Origin: Oscillospiraceae bacterium
GTDB lineage: Bacteria > Bacillota > Clostridia > Oscillospirales > Ruminococcaceae
Reading direction: 5' to 3'
DNA: 64,000 nt
Assembly (NCBI GenBank): GCA_015067175.1
Contig: SVMX01000002.1
Coordinates: 1 to 64,000, forward strand
The notes under the pieces are model-generated. The model saw only the letters and a program-made list of their open reading frames with translations. It was not told where the DNA came from and searched no databases. The first letter of the stretch is position 1. Every line of letters starts with the position of its first letter. This document shows positions 35,720 through 44,997 of this stretch, piece after piece. The translations under genes and the position numbers were made by a program.

Positions 35720-35906
35720 TGCACACATTCCTTTCAAGATATAGTATAATAAAAGAAAACAATTATCCATCTAATATTATATATCACTTTTGCGCTGTTT
35801 TCAAGTGTTTTATAAAATTTTTAAGGTTTTACCAATAAAAAAGCTGCGCAGAACGTCATAGTTAATGAAGGCGATGGTGCACCACGCCGCGAAAGGAGTG
35901 ACGTCG

Positions 35907-36419
35907 ATGACCGACATCGAGATAGCAGAGCGGCTCTCGCGCCTTAGAGAAGGCGACAAGAACGCACTTTGCGAGCTGTACGACGGGATGTCCCCCGCGA
36001 TATATACTATCGCGCTGAGAATAACCAACGACCGCGCACTTGCCGAGGACGCAGTGCAGGAGCTTTTTATAAAGCTGATGAAAACACCGCCCGCCGCAGA
36101 GCTTCGCAAACCCCGCGCATACATATTCAAAGCCGCACGAAACGCCGCGCTGGATATACTGCGAAAGAATCCCTCGCATGATGATATCGAGGAGCACTGC
36201 GATATCCCCGCGCCGCAGAAAGAGGAATATTCCGACGTTGCCGAGGCGCTGAATTCGCTGCCTGAGCAGCAGCGAAGCATAGTTGTCATGCATATTAACG
36301 CAGGACTTAAATTCCGCGAGATAGCCGAAATAACCGACATTCCTCTCGGAACAGTTCTTTGGCGCTACAAAAAGGCTATCACAGCTATGAAAGACGCTCT
36401 TAACGGAGGTACATTATGA
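35907..36419 (+). CDS. ECF-type RNA polymerase sigma factor
   Basis: A 170-residue sigma-70 family protein with region 2 (GDKNALCELYDGMSPAIYTIAL, then AEDAVQELFIKLM) and region 4 (LNSLPEQQRSIVVMHINAGL, FREIAEITDIPLGTVLWRYKKA), but no region 3, the ECF layout. I chose the ATG at 35907, 8 nt after AAGGAG, over an upstream ATG. It overlaps the next gene by 4 nt, whose product is the best candidate for a signalling partner. Confidence 0.9.
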   Translation: MTDIEIAERLSRLREGDKNALCELYDGMSPAIYTIALRITNDRALAEDAVQELFIKLMKTPPAAELRKPRAYIFKAARNAALDILRKNPSHDDIEEHCDIPAPQKEEYSDVAEALNSLPEQQRSIVVMHINAGLKFREIAEITDIPLGTVLWRYKKAITAMKDALNGGTL

Positions 36420-37525
36420 CAAATAAAATAAATACCATCATCATTGCTGCGCTGCTTGCAGTGAATTTCAGCACGGTATCAGCACAGGCGGCACCCGCGT
36501 CAACAGAAGTGTTCGCCGAGGACATTGCAGAAGAAGACGTTCTCCCCGACATTGCTGACGAGGAAACACAGTTTGACAGCGAATATACAGAAGTAGAGGT
36601 AGAGGACGAAGACCCCCTCCCCGATTATGAAGACGATACTATGGATTTCATGCAGGACATAGCTATCGAAGAGCCGAGCGAGGACTTCGCTGCATCAACT
36701 CCCGAGGAGTTTGAACAGGACACAGCACCAACCGAGCCGCTTGACTATCCCGATTATCTTGAAGAATACGGACAGGGCGGAAACGGCACCGAGGAGGTGC
36801 TCGAGAAATACTACGGCAAATTCGGCTATCCCGAATATATCTCCTATGTCTATAATATCGGCGCAGAATCATTCAGCAGCGAATCAGAATACGCCGACAT
36901 GACGTTTTGGTATTACACTGTAGCGCTCACTGAGAACACGCCCGAAAATCAGCAAGCAGTGCTTGATGTTGCCGCCGAAAACTGCTATATCAAGTTTGTT
37001 GACGCAAAGTGGAGCTACAACGAGCGCAAGGCGGTTTATGACGAGCTTTGCGCGATGGAGCTTGAAGGTATTCAGATAGAAATGAGCGCGAACAGCCATC
37101 ATGTAAATGCGTATGCTTTTGAAGCAAACACTGATGTTATCCCCGAGTACGACGGCATGGTGGAGATCATTATCGGTGTTATACCTAACGCTGAAATAGG
37201 CGCTGACGGCGCTGTCCCAGGTCTCGGTCTTGATGGAGGTGTTGTTCCAGAAGCAGATCTTGACGGCTCCACTATCACAACAGGCTTTGTAGATGATAAA
37301 AAGGAGCAGTTGCCTGTCTGGGCTTGGGCAGGCATTGCCGTTATCGCATTCGTTGCAGTAGGCGGCGCGATAGTGCTTATCAGAAAGAACAGAGTTTCTG
37401 TTAATTCAGACGGCAGCGCAGAGGTTGCCGCGTCCGTCACCAAAAAAGAAGTAGTCGAGATGATATCCGACAGCACAGAAAAGCCGTCCGATGAGCTTAA
37501 AGACAAAATAATGAGGGGTTTGTAA
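36416..37525 (+). CDS. Acidic exported membrane-anchored protein, possible sigma-factor partner
   Basis: A 369-residue protein of unknown family. It has a signal peptide (about 1-25, NTIIIAALLAVNFSTVSAQA), a very acidic region rich in Glu, Asp and Pro (about 29-120), a folded-looking domain (about 120-260), one membrane segment (301-323, VWAWAGIAVIAFVAVGGAIV) and a cytoplasmic tail of about 45 residues. Classical anti-sigma factors have the reverse order: cytoplasmic sigma-binding N-terminus, then membrane. Here only the C-terminal tail could reach the sigma factor. Translational coupling to the sigma gene supports a shared role; anti-sigma function is inference. A terminator follows. Confidence 0.75.
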   Translation: MTNKINTIIIAALLAVNFSTVSAQAAPASTEVFAEDIAEEDVLPDIADEETQFDSEYTEVEVEDEDPLPDYEDDTMDFMQDIAIEEPSEDFAASTPEEFEQDTAPTEPLDYPDYLEEYGQGGNGTEEVLEKYYGKFGYPEYISYVYNIGAESFSSESEYADMTFWYYTVALTENTPENQQAVLDVAAENCYIKFVDAKWSYNERKAVYDELCAMELEGIQIEMSANSHHVNAYAFEANTDVIPEYDGMVEIIIGVIPNAEIGADGAVPGLGLDGGVVPEADLDGSTITTGFVDDKKEQLPVWAWAGIAVIAFVAVGGAIVLIRKNRVSVNSDGSAEVAASVTKKEVVEMISDSTEKPSDELKDKIMRGL

Positions 37526-37533
37526 TATAAACT

Positions 37534-37561
37534 AAGCCTGAGAGGATATCCTCTCAGGCTT
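37534..37561. terminator. Bidirectional terminator (28-bp perfect palindrome)
   Basis: Fourteen-base arms starting AAGCCTGAGAGG form a perfect palindrome between two convergent genes, followed by TATATTTATT. Confidence 0.9.
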
Positions 37562-37565
37562 ATAT

Positions 37566-38495
37566 TTATTTCACAGCTTTTCGCACTCGCGTAAACACAA
37601 AAGCGCCCGCCGCAAGCACAAGCTCAGGTATCGTCTGCCAAAGGCGTGAGATCACCGCGATAACTACCGCTTCGCTTTCGGGCATTATCATCATAAGTCC
37701 CGCTACGAGTATGCCCTCTCTCACACCGAGTCCTGATGGAGCAAATATCGCAAGTATACCGATTATCGCGGAAACTCCCCATATACCTGCGCAGAAAAGC
37801 ATCTGCGACAGCTCCAGTGCGGGATAAACAGAGCTTGCAAGGATATAAAACCCTGCGCCGATGATAAGCCAGTTTCCGACAAAAAGCAGAACGACTTTTA
37901 GCATCTGCGAATACTTCATCGGTATCTCGAGTGGCTTTTTGACAAGCTTTCCGATAAGCTTCAAAACCATGTTAATAACGCGCGGGTGTATTAATGCAAA
38001 AAAAGCTGCTATCAACAAAAATGTTATCCATCTGTAGCCGCCGAGAAGCTCATTCGGGAAAAAGAACAGCGATACCACAAACATCAGCGCCGCCGCAAGC
38101 AGTGTGCAGACATTCTCGATAAAAAAGCACACCGTCACCTTTGAAAGCGGAGCGCCCTCCTCCTTATAGCAGGTAAGGCGTGCGGCAAGCATGAACACCT
38201 TGCCCGGGATATACTTTCCGAGAAGCGAATACATATAGCTCGTCACAGCCTTTTCGTATTTTACGGAGCAGCCGTTTATTAAGGTTATATAATGCCACAG
38301 CGAAGCAAGTGTAAGCTTATACACGAAATAAAACAGCATTGAAAACAGGAAAACTCCGATGTTTACTTCGCAGAGCTTTTCGGAAATCTCCGTCCAATTC
38401 TGCACGAAATACCACACGATAAAACCGACCGCAAGCACACCGAAAGCCGCCTTGCAGACGGTAAGTATTCTATTGCGGTCGGTCTTTGTTTTCAT
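37566..38495 (-). CDS. Lysylphosphatidylglycerol synthase-TM/flippase-like membrane protein
   Basis: A 309-residue protein with about eight membrane segments resembling the UPF0104/AglD part of MprF (KYIPGKVFMLAARL, APSGLGVREGILVAGL near residue 240). Such proteins move or modify lipids or lipid-linked sugars. It lies downstream of a pyruvyl transferase fusion on the same strand (spacing 8 nt), so a role in surface polysaccharide or lipid export fits. No synthetase domain is attached. Confidence 0.82.
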   Translation of the reverse strand: MKTKTDRNRILTVCKAAFGVLAVGFIVWYFVQNWTEISEKLCEVNIGVFLFSMLFYFVYKLTLASLWHYITLINGCSVKYEKAVTSYMYSLLGKYIPGKVFMLAARLTCYKEEGAPLSKVTVCFFIENVCTLLAAALMFVVSLFFFPNELLGGYRWITFLLIAAFFALIHPRVINMVLKLIGKLVKKPLEIPMKYSQMLKVVLLFVGNWLIIGAGFYILASSVYPALELSQMLFCAGIWGVSAIIGILAIFAPSGLGVREGILVAGLMMIMPESEAVVIAVISRLWQTIPELVLAAGAFVFTRVRKAVK

Positions 38496-38503
38496 AACTC
38501 ACC

Positions 38504-40849
38504 TCAAAAGCTCAACAGCACTCTGATAAAACACATATAGCAGTAAACGAACCACATCGGCAGCCTTTCAAGCTTTTTCTGCTTTTCTTCACTCAGCTTC
38601 ATGTTGCGCCAGCCAAGCTTCCACGCAAGACGATGATTCCATTTACATTTTGAGGAAGCGTCAAGCGCGATGCTTTTGCCTTGTTTAAGATACATTTTTT
38701 GCTTTGATTTCGCAAGATTGAATTTAAACACCAGCGCTCTTTTCTGACTTTTTATCAGCTTAACATCACTCAGCCGTGACGAAATCAGCGCACCCGCATT
38801 TACTGCGCTTTCATACATCTGAAGCGCACGCTCGGTGCGGATAACACAGCTTGTATGCTTTATCGGCTGCTTTTTCATCTCTTTAAGCCACACATCGCCG
38901 AAGCTGATATCCGCCGCCCTGCAAAAATGGTCTTGGCATATCATACAGCTTTCGCGGCTGAAGAAATAGGCGTTTTTATATGCACATATCGTCTTTGAAT
39001 ATGACATAGTTTTTTCGCTGCCGTTGGGATACAATACAGCGGTTTTTCCGCGCCAATGACCGCGGCGATAGTACAGCCGCACCGCACCATCAAGGCTTAT
39101 TTTCTTCTTTTTAAGCGGAAGCAGCGTCGCGCCCTCTGTGTGACTTCCACTACAATAAAGCCCTATTTTAAGCACTATCTTTTCGCGCAGTGCGGAGTCT
39201 TTTTCGAGCATTGCCGTAAACACCCGCATCTGACACGGCAGCAGCACCACAGCAAGCCTTCCGTGAAACTCCCGCACCATATCAACGTGCTTCAAAAGCG
39301 GCATATACATATACACCGAGGAGGAGCACTGCATAAGCTGCTCCTTTTCTGTTGCGATAAAGGTCTTGTATGACAGCTTGCCGTCAACAATCTCGCTGCG
39401 CGTTACCCATGCGCCGTCTATCTGCTTTGTTTCAAGCAGATGGCACAGCAGCGCTGTCACCATTCCGCCCGAAGCGGCATTTTTTCGTATGTTTTCATCT
39501 GTGGCATAGCCCATTCGGCAGCAGATGTGCTCTCCAATATATTTTTCGGGGTTATTAAAGTCCAGAAGCTTCACTTTTCTGGGCTTAGCCGCTATCTCGT
39601 CAATGACCTCAGAAATATATCGGATATTGTCAAGTGAACTTTCCCTCACCTCGGGCAGCTTTGCCGCTATCTGCTTACGAATTGCTTCGCTTTCTTCGAC
39701 AAATTTGCAAAAGCTTTCCCACAATGTATCTGTATCGAGCGCCGAAAAGTCGGCAGCATATGCGCCGAGCCCGAACATATCGAGCACTTCTTTATATTTG
39801 TGGCTCCAGCCTATAAGCAGCACGGGAACGCACTTTTCCAATGCGCCTATCATTGCATGAAAACGCGATGCCACAAGACATTTGCACTTAGAAATAAGCT
39901 CGCGTATCTCCTCGGGCGCCATCTCGCGCGGATACCATCGTATCTTCGATTTATCAGCCGCCGCTTCGTAAACTTCCGAGCATATCATAAGGTCGTTGTT
40001 GCGCGGCTTTGAGCTGCCCTCGCGTGCGGCGTTTGCGATTATAAGCACGTTATAGCCGTTATCATTCAATCGGTCGATAAACCGCACCATACAGCCCTTG
40101 TAGTCTATTCCAAGGCTCGTGCATTTTTTCTCTACAACACTGCTTATCGACAGCGCTACGACATCGCCGCTGTAAAAGCTGTCGCTCTCACACAGTTTTT
40201 TTATAGCATCGGAAAAATATGCGCTGTCGGGCATGGTAAACGCACCGTCTGCACACAGTCTGACATTATCCGAAATTCCGATATCGACAAGATTTTTTTC
40301 TGTTATCTCACCGCGTGCGCATATAAGCTTCATCTTTGGAAGTATCCATTTTGCAAGAAACCTGTTCCAGCCATTTTTAAACGAGCCTAGCGCCTGCGAA
40401 TATTTCACAACGGGAACACCGCACAGCATAGGCACAGCCGCACACACGAAAGCGTATGTGTTCATGATAAAGCCGCGGCTGTCAACAAAGGCTACGCCTG
40501 CTTCGTCGATAACAAGATCAGCCTCGGAATAGGCTTTTATTATCTTGTTAAGCCTAAACAGCTTATTAAGCAGCGGCACGAAACGCATAAATCCGTACAG
40601 CACCGCCAATGGAAACGTAAGAAACAGCAGTTTAGCGGGCTTTGCACTGACTACTTTGATATTATCGTGCTTATCGGGCATTTCCGCGATCAGCTTTCTG
40701 TCGGCGGCAGGATATGTGGACATCAAAAGTATATCCAGGCTTTCGCCGTAACGCTTTCGAAGCTGCTTTATAGAGCTTTGCAGCATAGCCGCCGCACCCT
40801 TGTTGCCGCTGAAGCTTGCGGCGGTAATAGCAATAGTTATCGGTCTCAT
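38504..40849 (-). CDS. Polysaccharide pyruvyl transferase fused to an FrhB-like Fe-S/flavin domain
   Basis: A 781-residue two-domain protein. Residues 1-420 match the polysaccharide pyruvyl transferase (CsaB/WcaK) fold: ITAASFSGNKGAAAMLQSS, VDSRGF, KYSQALGSFKN, and the donor-site region LVASRFHAMIGALEK with LIGWSHKYKEVL. Residues about 440-700 match the F420-hydrogenase/dehydrogenase beta subunit (FrhB) type: RKNAASGGMVTALLCHLL, VVLLPCQMR, and a cysteine cluster SCMICQDHFCRAADISFGD. The two are often separate neighbours in capsule or exopolysaccharide clusters; here they are one chain with no frameshift. Ketal pyruvylation coupled to a redox step is inferred. Confidence 0.9.
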   Translation of the reverse strand: MRPITIAITAASFSGNKGAAAMLQSSIKQLRKRYGESLDILLMSTYPAADRKLIAEMPDKHDNIKVVSAKPAKLLFLTFPLAVLYGFMRFVPLLNKLFRLNKIIKAYSEADLVIDEAGVAFVDSRGFIMNTYAFVCAAVPMLCGVPVVKYSQALGSFKNGWNRFLAKWILPKMKLICARGEITEKNLVDIGISDNVRLCADGAFTMPDSAYFSDAIKKLCESDSFYSGDVVALSISSVVEKKCTSLGIDYKGCMVRFIDRLNDNGYNVLIIANAAREGSSKPRNNDLMICSEVYEAAADKSKIRWYPREMAPEEIRELISKCKCLVASRFHAMIGALEKCVPVLLIGWSHKYKEVLDMFGLGAYAADFSALDTDTLWESFCKFVEESEAIRKQIAAKLPEVRESSLDNIRYISEVIDEIAAKPRKVKLLDFNNPEKYIGEHICCRMGYATDENIRKNAASGGMVTALLCHLLETKQIDGAWVTRSEIVDGKLSYKTFIATEKEQLMQCSSSVYMYMPLLKHVDMVREFHGRLAVVLLPCQMRVFTAMLEKDSALREKIVLKIGLYCSGSHTEGATLLPLKKKKISLDGAVRLYYRRGHWRGKTAVLYPNGSEKTMSYSKTICAYKNAYFFSRESCMICQDHFCRAADISFGDVWLKEMKKQPIKHTSCVIRTERALQMYESAVNAGALISSRLSDVKLIKSQKRALVFKFNLAKSKQKMYLKQGKSIALDASSKCKWNHRLAWKLGWRNMKLSEEKQKKLERLPMWFVYCYMCFIRVLLSF

Positions 40850-40884
40850 GGTTACTTCTTTCAGACAAAATAATGGTTGATTTT

Positions 40885-40913
40885 AGTATAGCATATACAG
40901 GACGGTTTGTCAA
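40885..40913 (-). promoter_or_regulatory. Promoter of the pyruvyl transferase operon
   Basis: Minus strand TTGACA (40908-40913), 17-nt spacer, TATACT (40885-40890). Confidence 0.88.
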
Positions 40914-41037
40914 AATAAAATTAGTTTCAGCCGTCCCTGCGTGCCGTTTTTTACTGCAAGCTGAAAATCGTTCATATTTTTGTGGAATATGCACATTAAT
41001 CCGTTGTTACCTCCTCGGTAATTATACCACCGCGCCC

Positions 41038-41067
41038 TTGACAAACTCTCTTAAAATGCAATATAAT
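41038..41067 (+). promoter_or_regulatory. Promoter of the radC-uvrB-uvrA run
   Basis: TTGACA (41038-41043), 18-nt spacer, TATAAT (41062-41067), about 40 nt before the radC ATG. Confidence 0.85.
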
Positions 41068-41108
41068 CAATATAGTACCGTAATATTTCCTTAGCGGAGG
41101 TTTATACT

Positions 41109-41816
41109 ATGGCGGAAAAGGAGAATTTACACCAGGGACACAGACAGCGCATGATAAAAAAGTACCTTGAGCATGGCATAGATTGCTTTGAAGAGCACGA
41201 AGTACTTGAAATACTGCTGTTTTCCTGCTATACAAGACGAAACACAAACGATATCGCGCATGCGTTGCTGAAGCGCTTTCATAACCTTGAGGGAGTTTTC
41301 AACGCTGATTACGACGAGCTTTTGGAGGTCGAGAATGTAGGCCCCAATGCCGCAGCTATGCTGCGTTTTTTCAAGGATTTCACAAAACGATACAATCACG
41401 ATTCGCACTGCGGAATAGTTCTCGATTCCACACAGAGAATGTGCGAGCACTGCCACAGACTGCTGAAAGATTATACCGTTGAAGCGGCGTATGTTCTCCT
41501 GCTTGACGGTGCGTATTCTCTTATAAATGAGTTTCAGATTTCTCGCGGCGTTACTCAGCGCGTTGATTTCGATATAAAGACCATAGTTACAAAAGCGATA
41601 AGGTCGCAGTGCAGCCGTGTTGTTCTGGTGCATAATCACCCGCACGGAGTTGCGCTTCCCTCCGCTGATGACGTTGTCACCACAAGGCGTGCCGCTAATG
41701 CGCTTTCAAGCATAGGACTGGAGCTTGTCGACCATATAATCGTCTGCGAGGACGACGCGTATTCCATGCGAAACGGTCATCTCCTGCCTGATATCTGGTA
41801 TAATTGCGAGGTTTGA
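41109..41816 (+). CDS. radC: RadC/UPF0758 family JAMM-domain protein
   Basis: A 235-residue protein with a helix-hairpin-helix-like N-terminal half (VENVGPNAAAMLRFF, about residue 75) and a JAMM metalloprotease-like domain with HNHPHGVALPSADD (about 176-190), the full His-x-His...Ser-x2-Asp zinc signature. RadC was named from a repair phenotype that was later questioned; the biochemical role is unknown. It heads a plus-strand run with uvrB and uvrA, 3 nt before uvrB. Confidence 0.93.
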   Translation: MAEKENLHQGHRQRMIKKYLEHGIDCFEEHEVLEILLFSCYTRRNTNDIAHALLKRFHNLEGVFNADYDELLEVENVGPNAAAMLRFFKDFTKRYNHDSHCGIVLDSTQRMCEHCHRLLKDYTVEAAYVLLLDGAYSLINEFQISRGVTQRVDFDIKTIVTKAIRSQCSRVVLVHNHPHGVALPSADDVVTTRRAANALSSIGLELVDHIIVCEDDAYSMRNGHLLPDIWYNCEV

Positions 41817-41819
41817 TTT

Positions 41820-43790
41820 ATGGACAGATTTGAGCTACATTCAAAATATGCGCCCACGGGCGACCAGCCCGAGGCTATCGCAGACCTCAGCGAGGGCATA
41901 CTGCGCGGCGACAAGGAGCAGACGCTGCTCGGCGTTACAGGCTCGGGAAAAACGTTCACGATGGCAAATATCATTGCAAAGGTGAACAAGCCTACCCTTG
42001 TGTTAGCGCACAACAAGACCCTCGCGTCGCAGCTTTGCAGCGAGTTCCGAGAGTTTTTCCCGAATAACGCTGTGGAGTACTTCGTGTCCTACTACGATTA
42101 CTATCAGCCCGAGGCTTACATTCCCTCAACCGACGCATACATCGAGAAAGACAGTGCCATCAATGACGAGATAGACCGCCTGCGACATTCCGCGACTGCG
42201 GCGCTTGCCGAGCGCAGGGACGTTATCATAGTCGCGAGCGTAAGCTGTATCTACTCTCTCGGCTCACCCGAGGACTATCGCTCCAACACGCTCTCGATAC
42301 GTCAGGGGCAGGAGATAGACCGCGATGAGGTGATTGCGCGCCTTGTTGAAATGCAGTATGAGCGCAATGAGATAGCTTTTCAGCGCAACCGCTTTCGCGT
42401 AAAGGGCGATGTGGTTGAAATATTCCCCGCGGGCGCTACCAACGAGACCGCTATTCGCGTTGAGTTCTTCGGCGACGAGATAGACCGTATCAGCGAGTTT
42501 GAGGTGGTAACAGGCAATGTCAAATCCACGCTGCTGCACGCGATGATATTCCCCGCTTCACATTATATCGTCGGCAGAGATAATTTGCGGCGTGCCTTAG
42601 AGGACATCACAGCCGAAATGGAGCAGCAGGTGAAGTTTTTCACCGAAAACAACAAGCTTATCGAGGCGCAGCGTATTGAACAGCGCACACGCTATGACAT
42701 GGAGATGCTTGGCGAGATAGGTATGTGCAAGGGCATTGAGAACTATTCCCGAGTGCTTCAGGGCAGACCAGAGGGCTCTACGCCCGTGACGCTTATCGAC
42801 CACTTCCCCGATGACTGGCTGCTGTTCGTGGACGAAAGTCATGTAACTTTGCCGCAGGTGCGCGGAATGTTCGGCGGAGACCATGCGAGAAAGAAAAATC
42901 TGATAGATTACGGCTTCAGACTGCCGTCTGCTTACGATAACCGTCCGCTAAACTTTGATGAGTTCTACAGCAAGGTAAATCAGGCGGTGTTCGTTTCAGC
43001 TACTCCGGGCGACTTTGAAAAGGAGCATTCCACTCAGATAGTGGAGCAGGTGATACGCCCTACGGGACTGCTCGACCCCGAGGTCATTGTAAAGCCCACA
43101 GAGGGGCAGATAGAGGATCTTATTTCGGAGATAAACACGCGCGTTGAGAAGAAAGAGCGCGTGCTTGTAACTACGCTCACAAAGAAGATGGCGGAAGATC
43201 TTACTGCCTATCTTGAGCGCGCTGATATAAAGGTGCGCTATATGCACCACGATGTTGACACTATCGAGCGAATGGAGCTTATCCGCGACCTCAGAAGCGG
43301 CGAATATGACGTGCTTGTCGGCATCAATCTGCTGCGCGAGGGGCTGGATATCCCCGAAGTGTCGCTTGTTGCCATCCTTGACGCGGATAAGGAGGGCTTC
43401 CTCAGAAGCGAGACTTCGCTCGTTCAGACTATAGGACGTGCCGCACGAAATGCTGAGGGCACTGTAATAATGTACGCCGACAGCGTGACGCGCAGTATGG
43501 AGCTTGCGATAACCGAAACGCTTCGCCGCCGCGAGATGCAGATGAAGTATAACGAGGAACACGGTATCGTTCCCAAGACAATTATCAAGGAGATACGCGA
43601 TGTTCTGGAGATAACCAAGAAGTCGGACGAGGGCGGCGCACGCGGCAAGAAGGGCGCGAAGTGGCTGCCGAGAGCCGAGCGCGAGAAGCTTATTGTGCAG
43701 TATACCGCAGAAATGAAAAAGGCTGCAAAGCTGCTTGACTTTGAGCACGCGGCGTTCCTGCGTGACAAGATAAAGGAATTGCAGGACTGA
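41820..43790 (+). CDS. uvrB: Excinuclease ABC subunit B
   Basis: A 656-residue DNA damage-verification helicase. Walker A is GVTGSGKT (about residue 39-46), the beta-hairpin region is [14 protein letters not shown]-like DESHVTLPQ, and helicase motif VI is [12 protein letters not shown]. The C-terminal UVR domain (DKIKELQ) that binds UvrC is present. Full length. Confidence 0.97.
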   Translation: MDRFELHSKYAPTGDQPEAIADLSEGILRGDKEQTLLGVTGSGKTFTMANIIAKVNKPTLVLAHNKTLASQLCSEFREFFPNNAVEYFVSYYDYYQPEAYIPSTDAYIEKDSAINDEIDRLRHSATAALAERRDVIIVASVSCIYSLGSPEDYRSNTLSIRQGQEIDRDEVIARLVEMQYERNEIAFQRNRFRVKGDVVEIFPAGATNETAIRVEFFGDEIDRISEFEVVTGNVKSTLLHAMIFPASHYIVGRDNLRRALEDITAEMEQQVKFFTENNKLIEAQRIEQRTRYDMEMLGEIGMCKGIENYSRVLQGRPEGSTPVTLIDHFPDDWLLFVDESHVTLPQVRGMFGGDHARKKNLIDYGFRLPSAYDNRPLNFDEFYSKVNQAVFVSATPGDFEKEHSTQIVEQVIRPTGLLDPEVIVKPTEGQIEDLISEINTRVEKKERVLVTTLTKKMAEDLTAYLERADIKVRYMHHDVDTIERMELIRDLRSGEYDVLVGINLLREGLDIPEVSLVAILDADKEGFLRSETSLVQTIGRAARNAEGTVIMYADSVTRSMELAITETLRRREMQMKYNEEHGIVPKTIIKEIRDVLEITKKSDEGGARGKKGAKWLPRAEREKLIVQYTAEMKKAAKLLDFEHAAFLRDKIKELQD

Positions 43791-43791
43791 T

Positions 43792-44406
43792 ATGAAAATA
43801 CTATACGGAACAACAAATCCCGCAAAGCTGTTATATATGCGCGAGCAGCTTTCGGGGCTTGATATCGAGCTGATATGCTTAAAAGACATCGAGGGCGAAA
43901 TTCCCGAAGTGAGAGAAACAGGTGATACTCCGCTTGAGAATGCAAAGCTAAAGGCGAGAGCTTATTATAAGGCTTTCGGGATACCTGTTTTTTCGTGCGA
44001 CAGCGGTCTGTATTTCGATAGTCTGCCGCAATATTCGCCTAAAGTTCATGTCAGAAATATCGGCGGCAAATGCCTCACCGATGATGAGATGATAGAATAC
44101 TACGGCGGTCTTGCGGCAAAGCACGGCGACATCGTTGCGCGCTACCGCAACGCGATATGCTTTGTGATGGACGAGCAGCACGTTTACACTGATTTTTCGG
44201 ACGACCTCAGCGGAAATCCGTTTTTGCTTACCGCTGTTCCTCACCCGAAGCGTATTGAGGGCTTTCCGCTAGACAGCATATCGAAATATATCGAAAACGG
44301 CGAGTACTGCTACGACTGCGACGACCCTAATCCCGTAGATCAGCTTAACGGCTTCGCGAGGTTTTTTGGGGAGGTGCTGAAAAAGCACAAAAAGGAGTTC
44401 ATATGA
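43792..44406 (+). CDS. HAM1/RdgB-type non-canonical purine NTP pyrophosphatase
   Basis: A 204-residue protein of the ITPase fold: YGTTNPAKLLYM at the start, ETGDTPLENAKLKARAYYKA (about residues 41-60) and SCDSGLYFDSLP. These match the HAM1 pattern, in which the enzyme removes dITP/XTP from the nucleotide pool. It is more divergent than canonical RdgB in the C-terminal half (PFLLTAVPHPKRIEGFPLD instead of the usual SHR segment), so specificity may differ. It follows uvrB directly (1 nt) and overlaps the next gene by 4 nt. Confidence 0.85.
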   Translation: MKILYGTTNPAKLLYMREQLSGLDIELICLKDIEGEIPEVRETGDTPLENAKLKARAYYKAFGIPVFSCDSGLYFDSLPQYSPKVHVRNIGGKCLTDDEMIEYYGGLAAKHGDIVARYRNAICFVMDEQHVYTDFSDDLSGNPFLLTAVPHPKRIEGFPLDSISKYIENGEYCYDCDDPNPVDQLNGFARFFGEVLKKHKKEFI

Positions 44407-44948
44407 CGGATATATACAAATACTGCCCCGAGTTTGAAAACAGACGGTATTTGGTTCGCTTCACAACGGCTGAGGATTGCTCCGACCTGCTTAAAGTTTA
44501 CTCAGACGAAAGGGCGGTGCCGCTGTTCAACAGTGATAACTGCCACGGCGATGATTTCCATTACACTACTATGGAGCGCATGAAGCAAGCACTTGATTTT
44601 TGGCAGTATTCATATGAGAATAGGTATTTCGTGCGCTGGACGATAATTGACAAGACTATCGGCGAGGCGATAGGAACAATAGAGCTTTGCGGCGAAAAAC
44701 AGCGCGGAATACTGCGCCTAGACCTCAGAAGCGATTTCGAGAAAACAGAGATAATATTTGAATTATTGGGCCTTTGCCATGAGTTGTTCGATGTTTTTGG
44801 CAGGGTAGCAACAAAGGCAGTACCTCAGGCTACCGAGAGGATAGCCGCACTGGATAAGTTTGGCTTTGAGCCTTACTTCGAAAAATTGATCGGTCATGAC
44901 GGTACGGAATATGGCGATTATTATGTTTTGAATAATAAAAAATCGTGA
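44403..44948 (+). CDS. GNAT-like N-acetyltransferase
   Basis: A 181-residue protein with the secondary-structure order of GNAT enzymes ([32 protein letters not shown], then KFGFEPYF near the C-terminus). The acetyl-CoA loop Q/R-x-x-G-x-A is not clear, so activity is uncertain. It sits between the HAM1-like gene and uvrA and overlaps the former by 4 nt. Confidence 0.7.
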   Translation: MTDIYKYCPEFENRRYLVRFTTAEDCSDLLKVYSDERAVPLFNSDNCHGDDFHYTTMERMKQALDFWQYSYENRYFVRWTIIDKTIGEAIGTIELCGEKQRGILRLDLRSDFEKTEIIFELLGLCHELFDVFGRVATKAVPQATERIAALDKFGFEPYFEKLIGHDGTEYGDYYVLNNKKS

Positions 44949-44997
44949 GCGAAGTGAACACTATAATTTCTCATTAAATACGAAAGGACAAAAGAAA

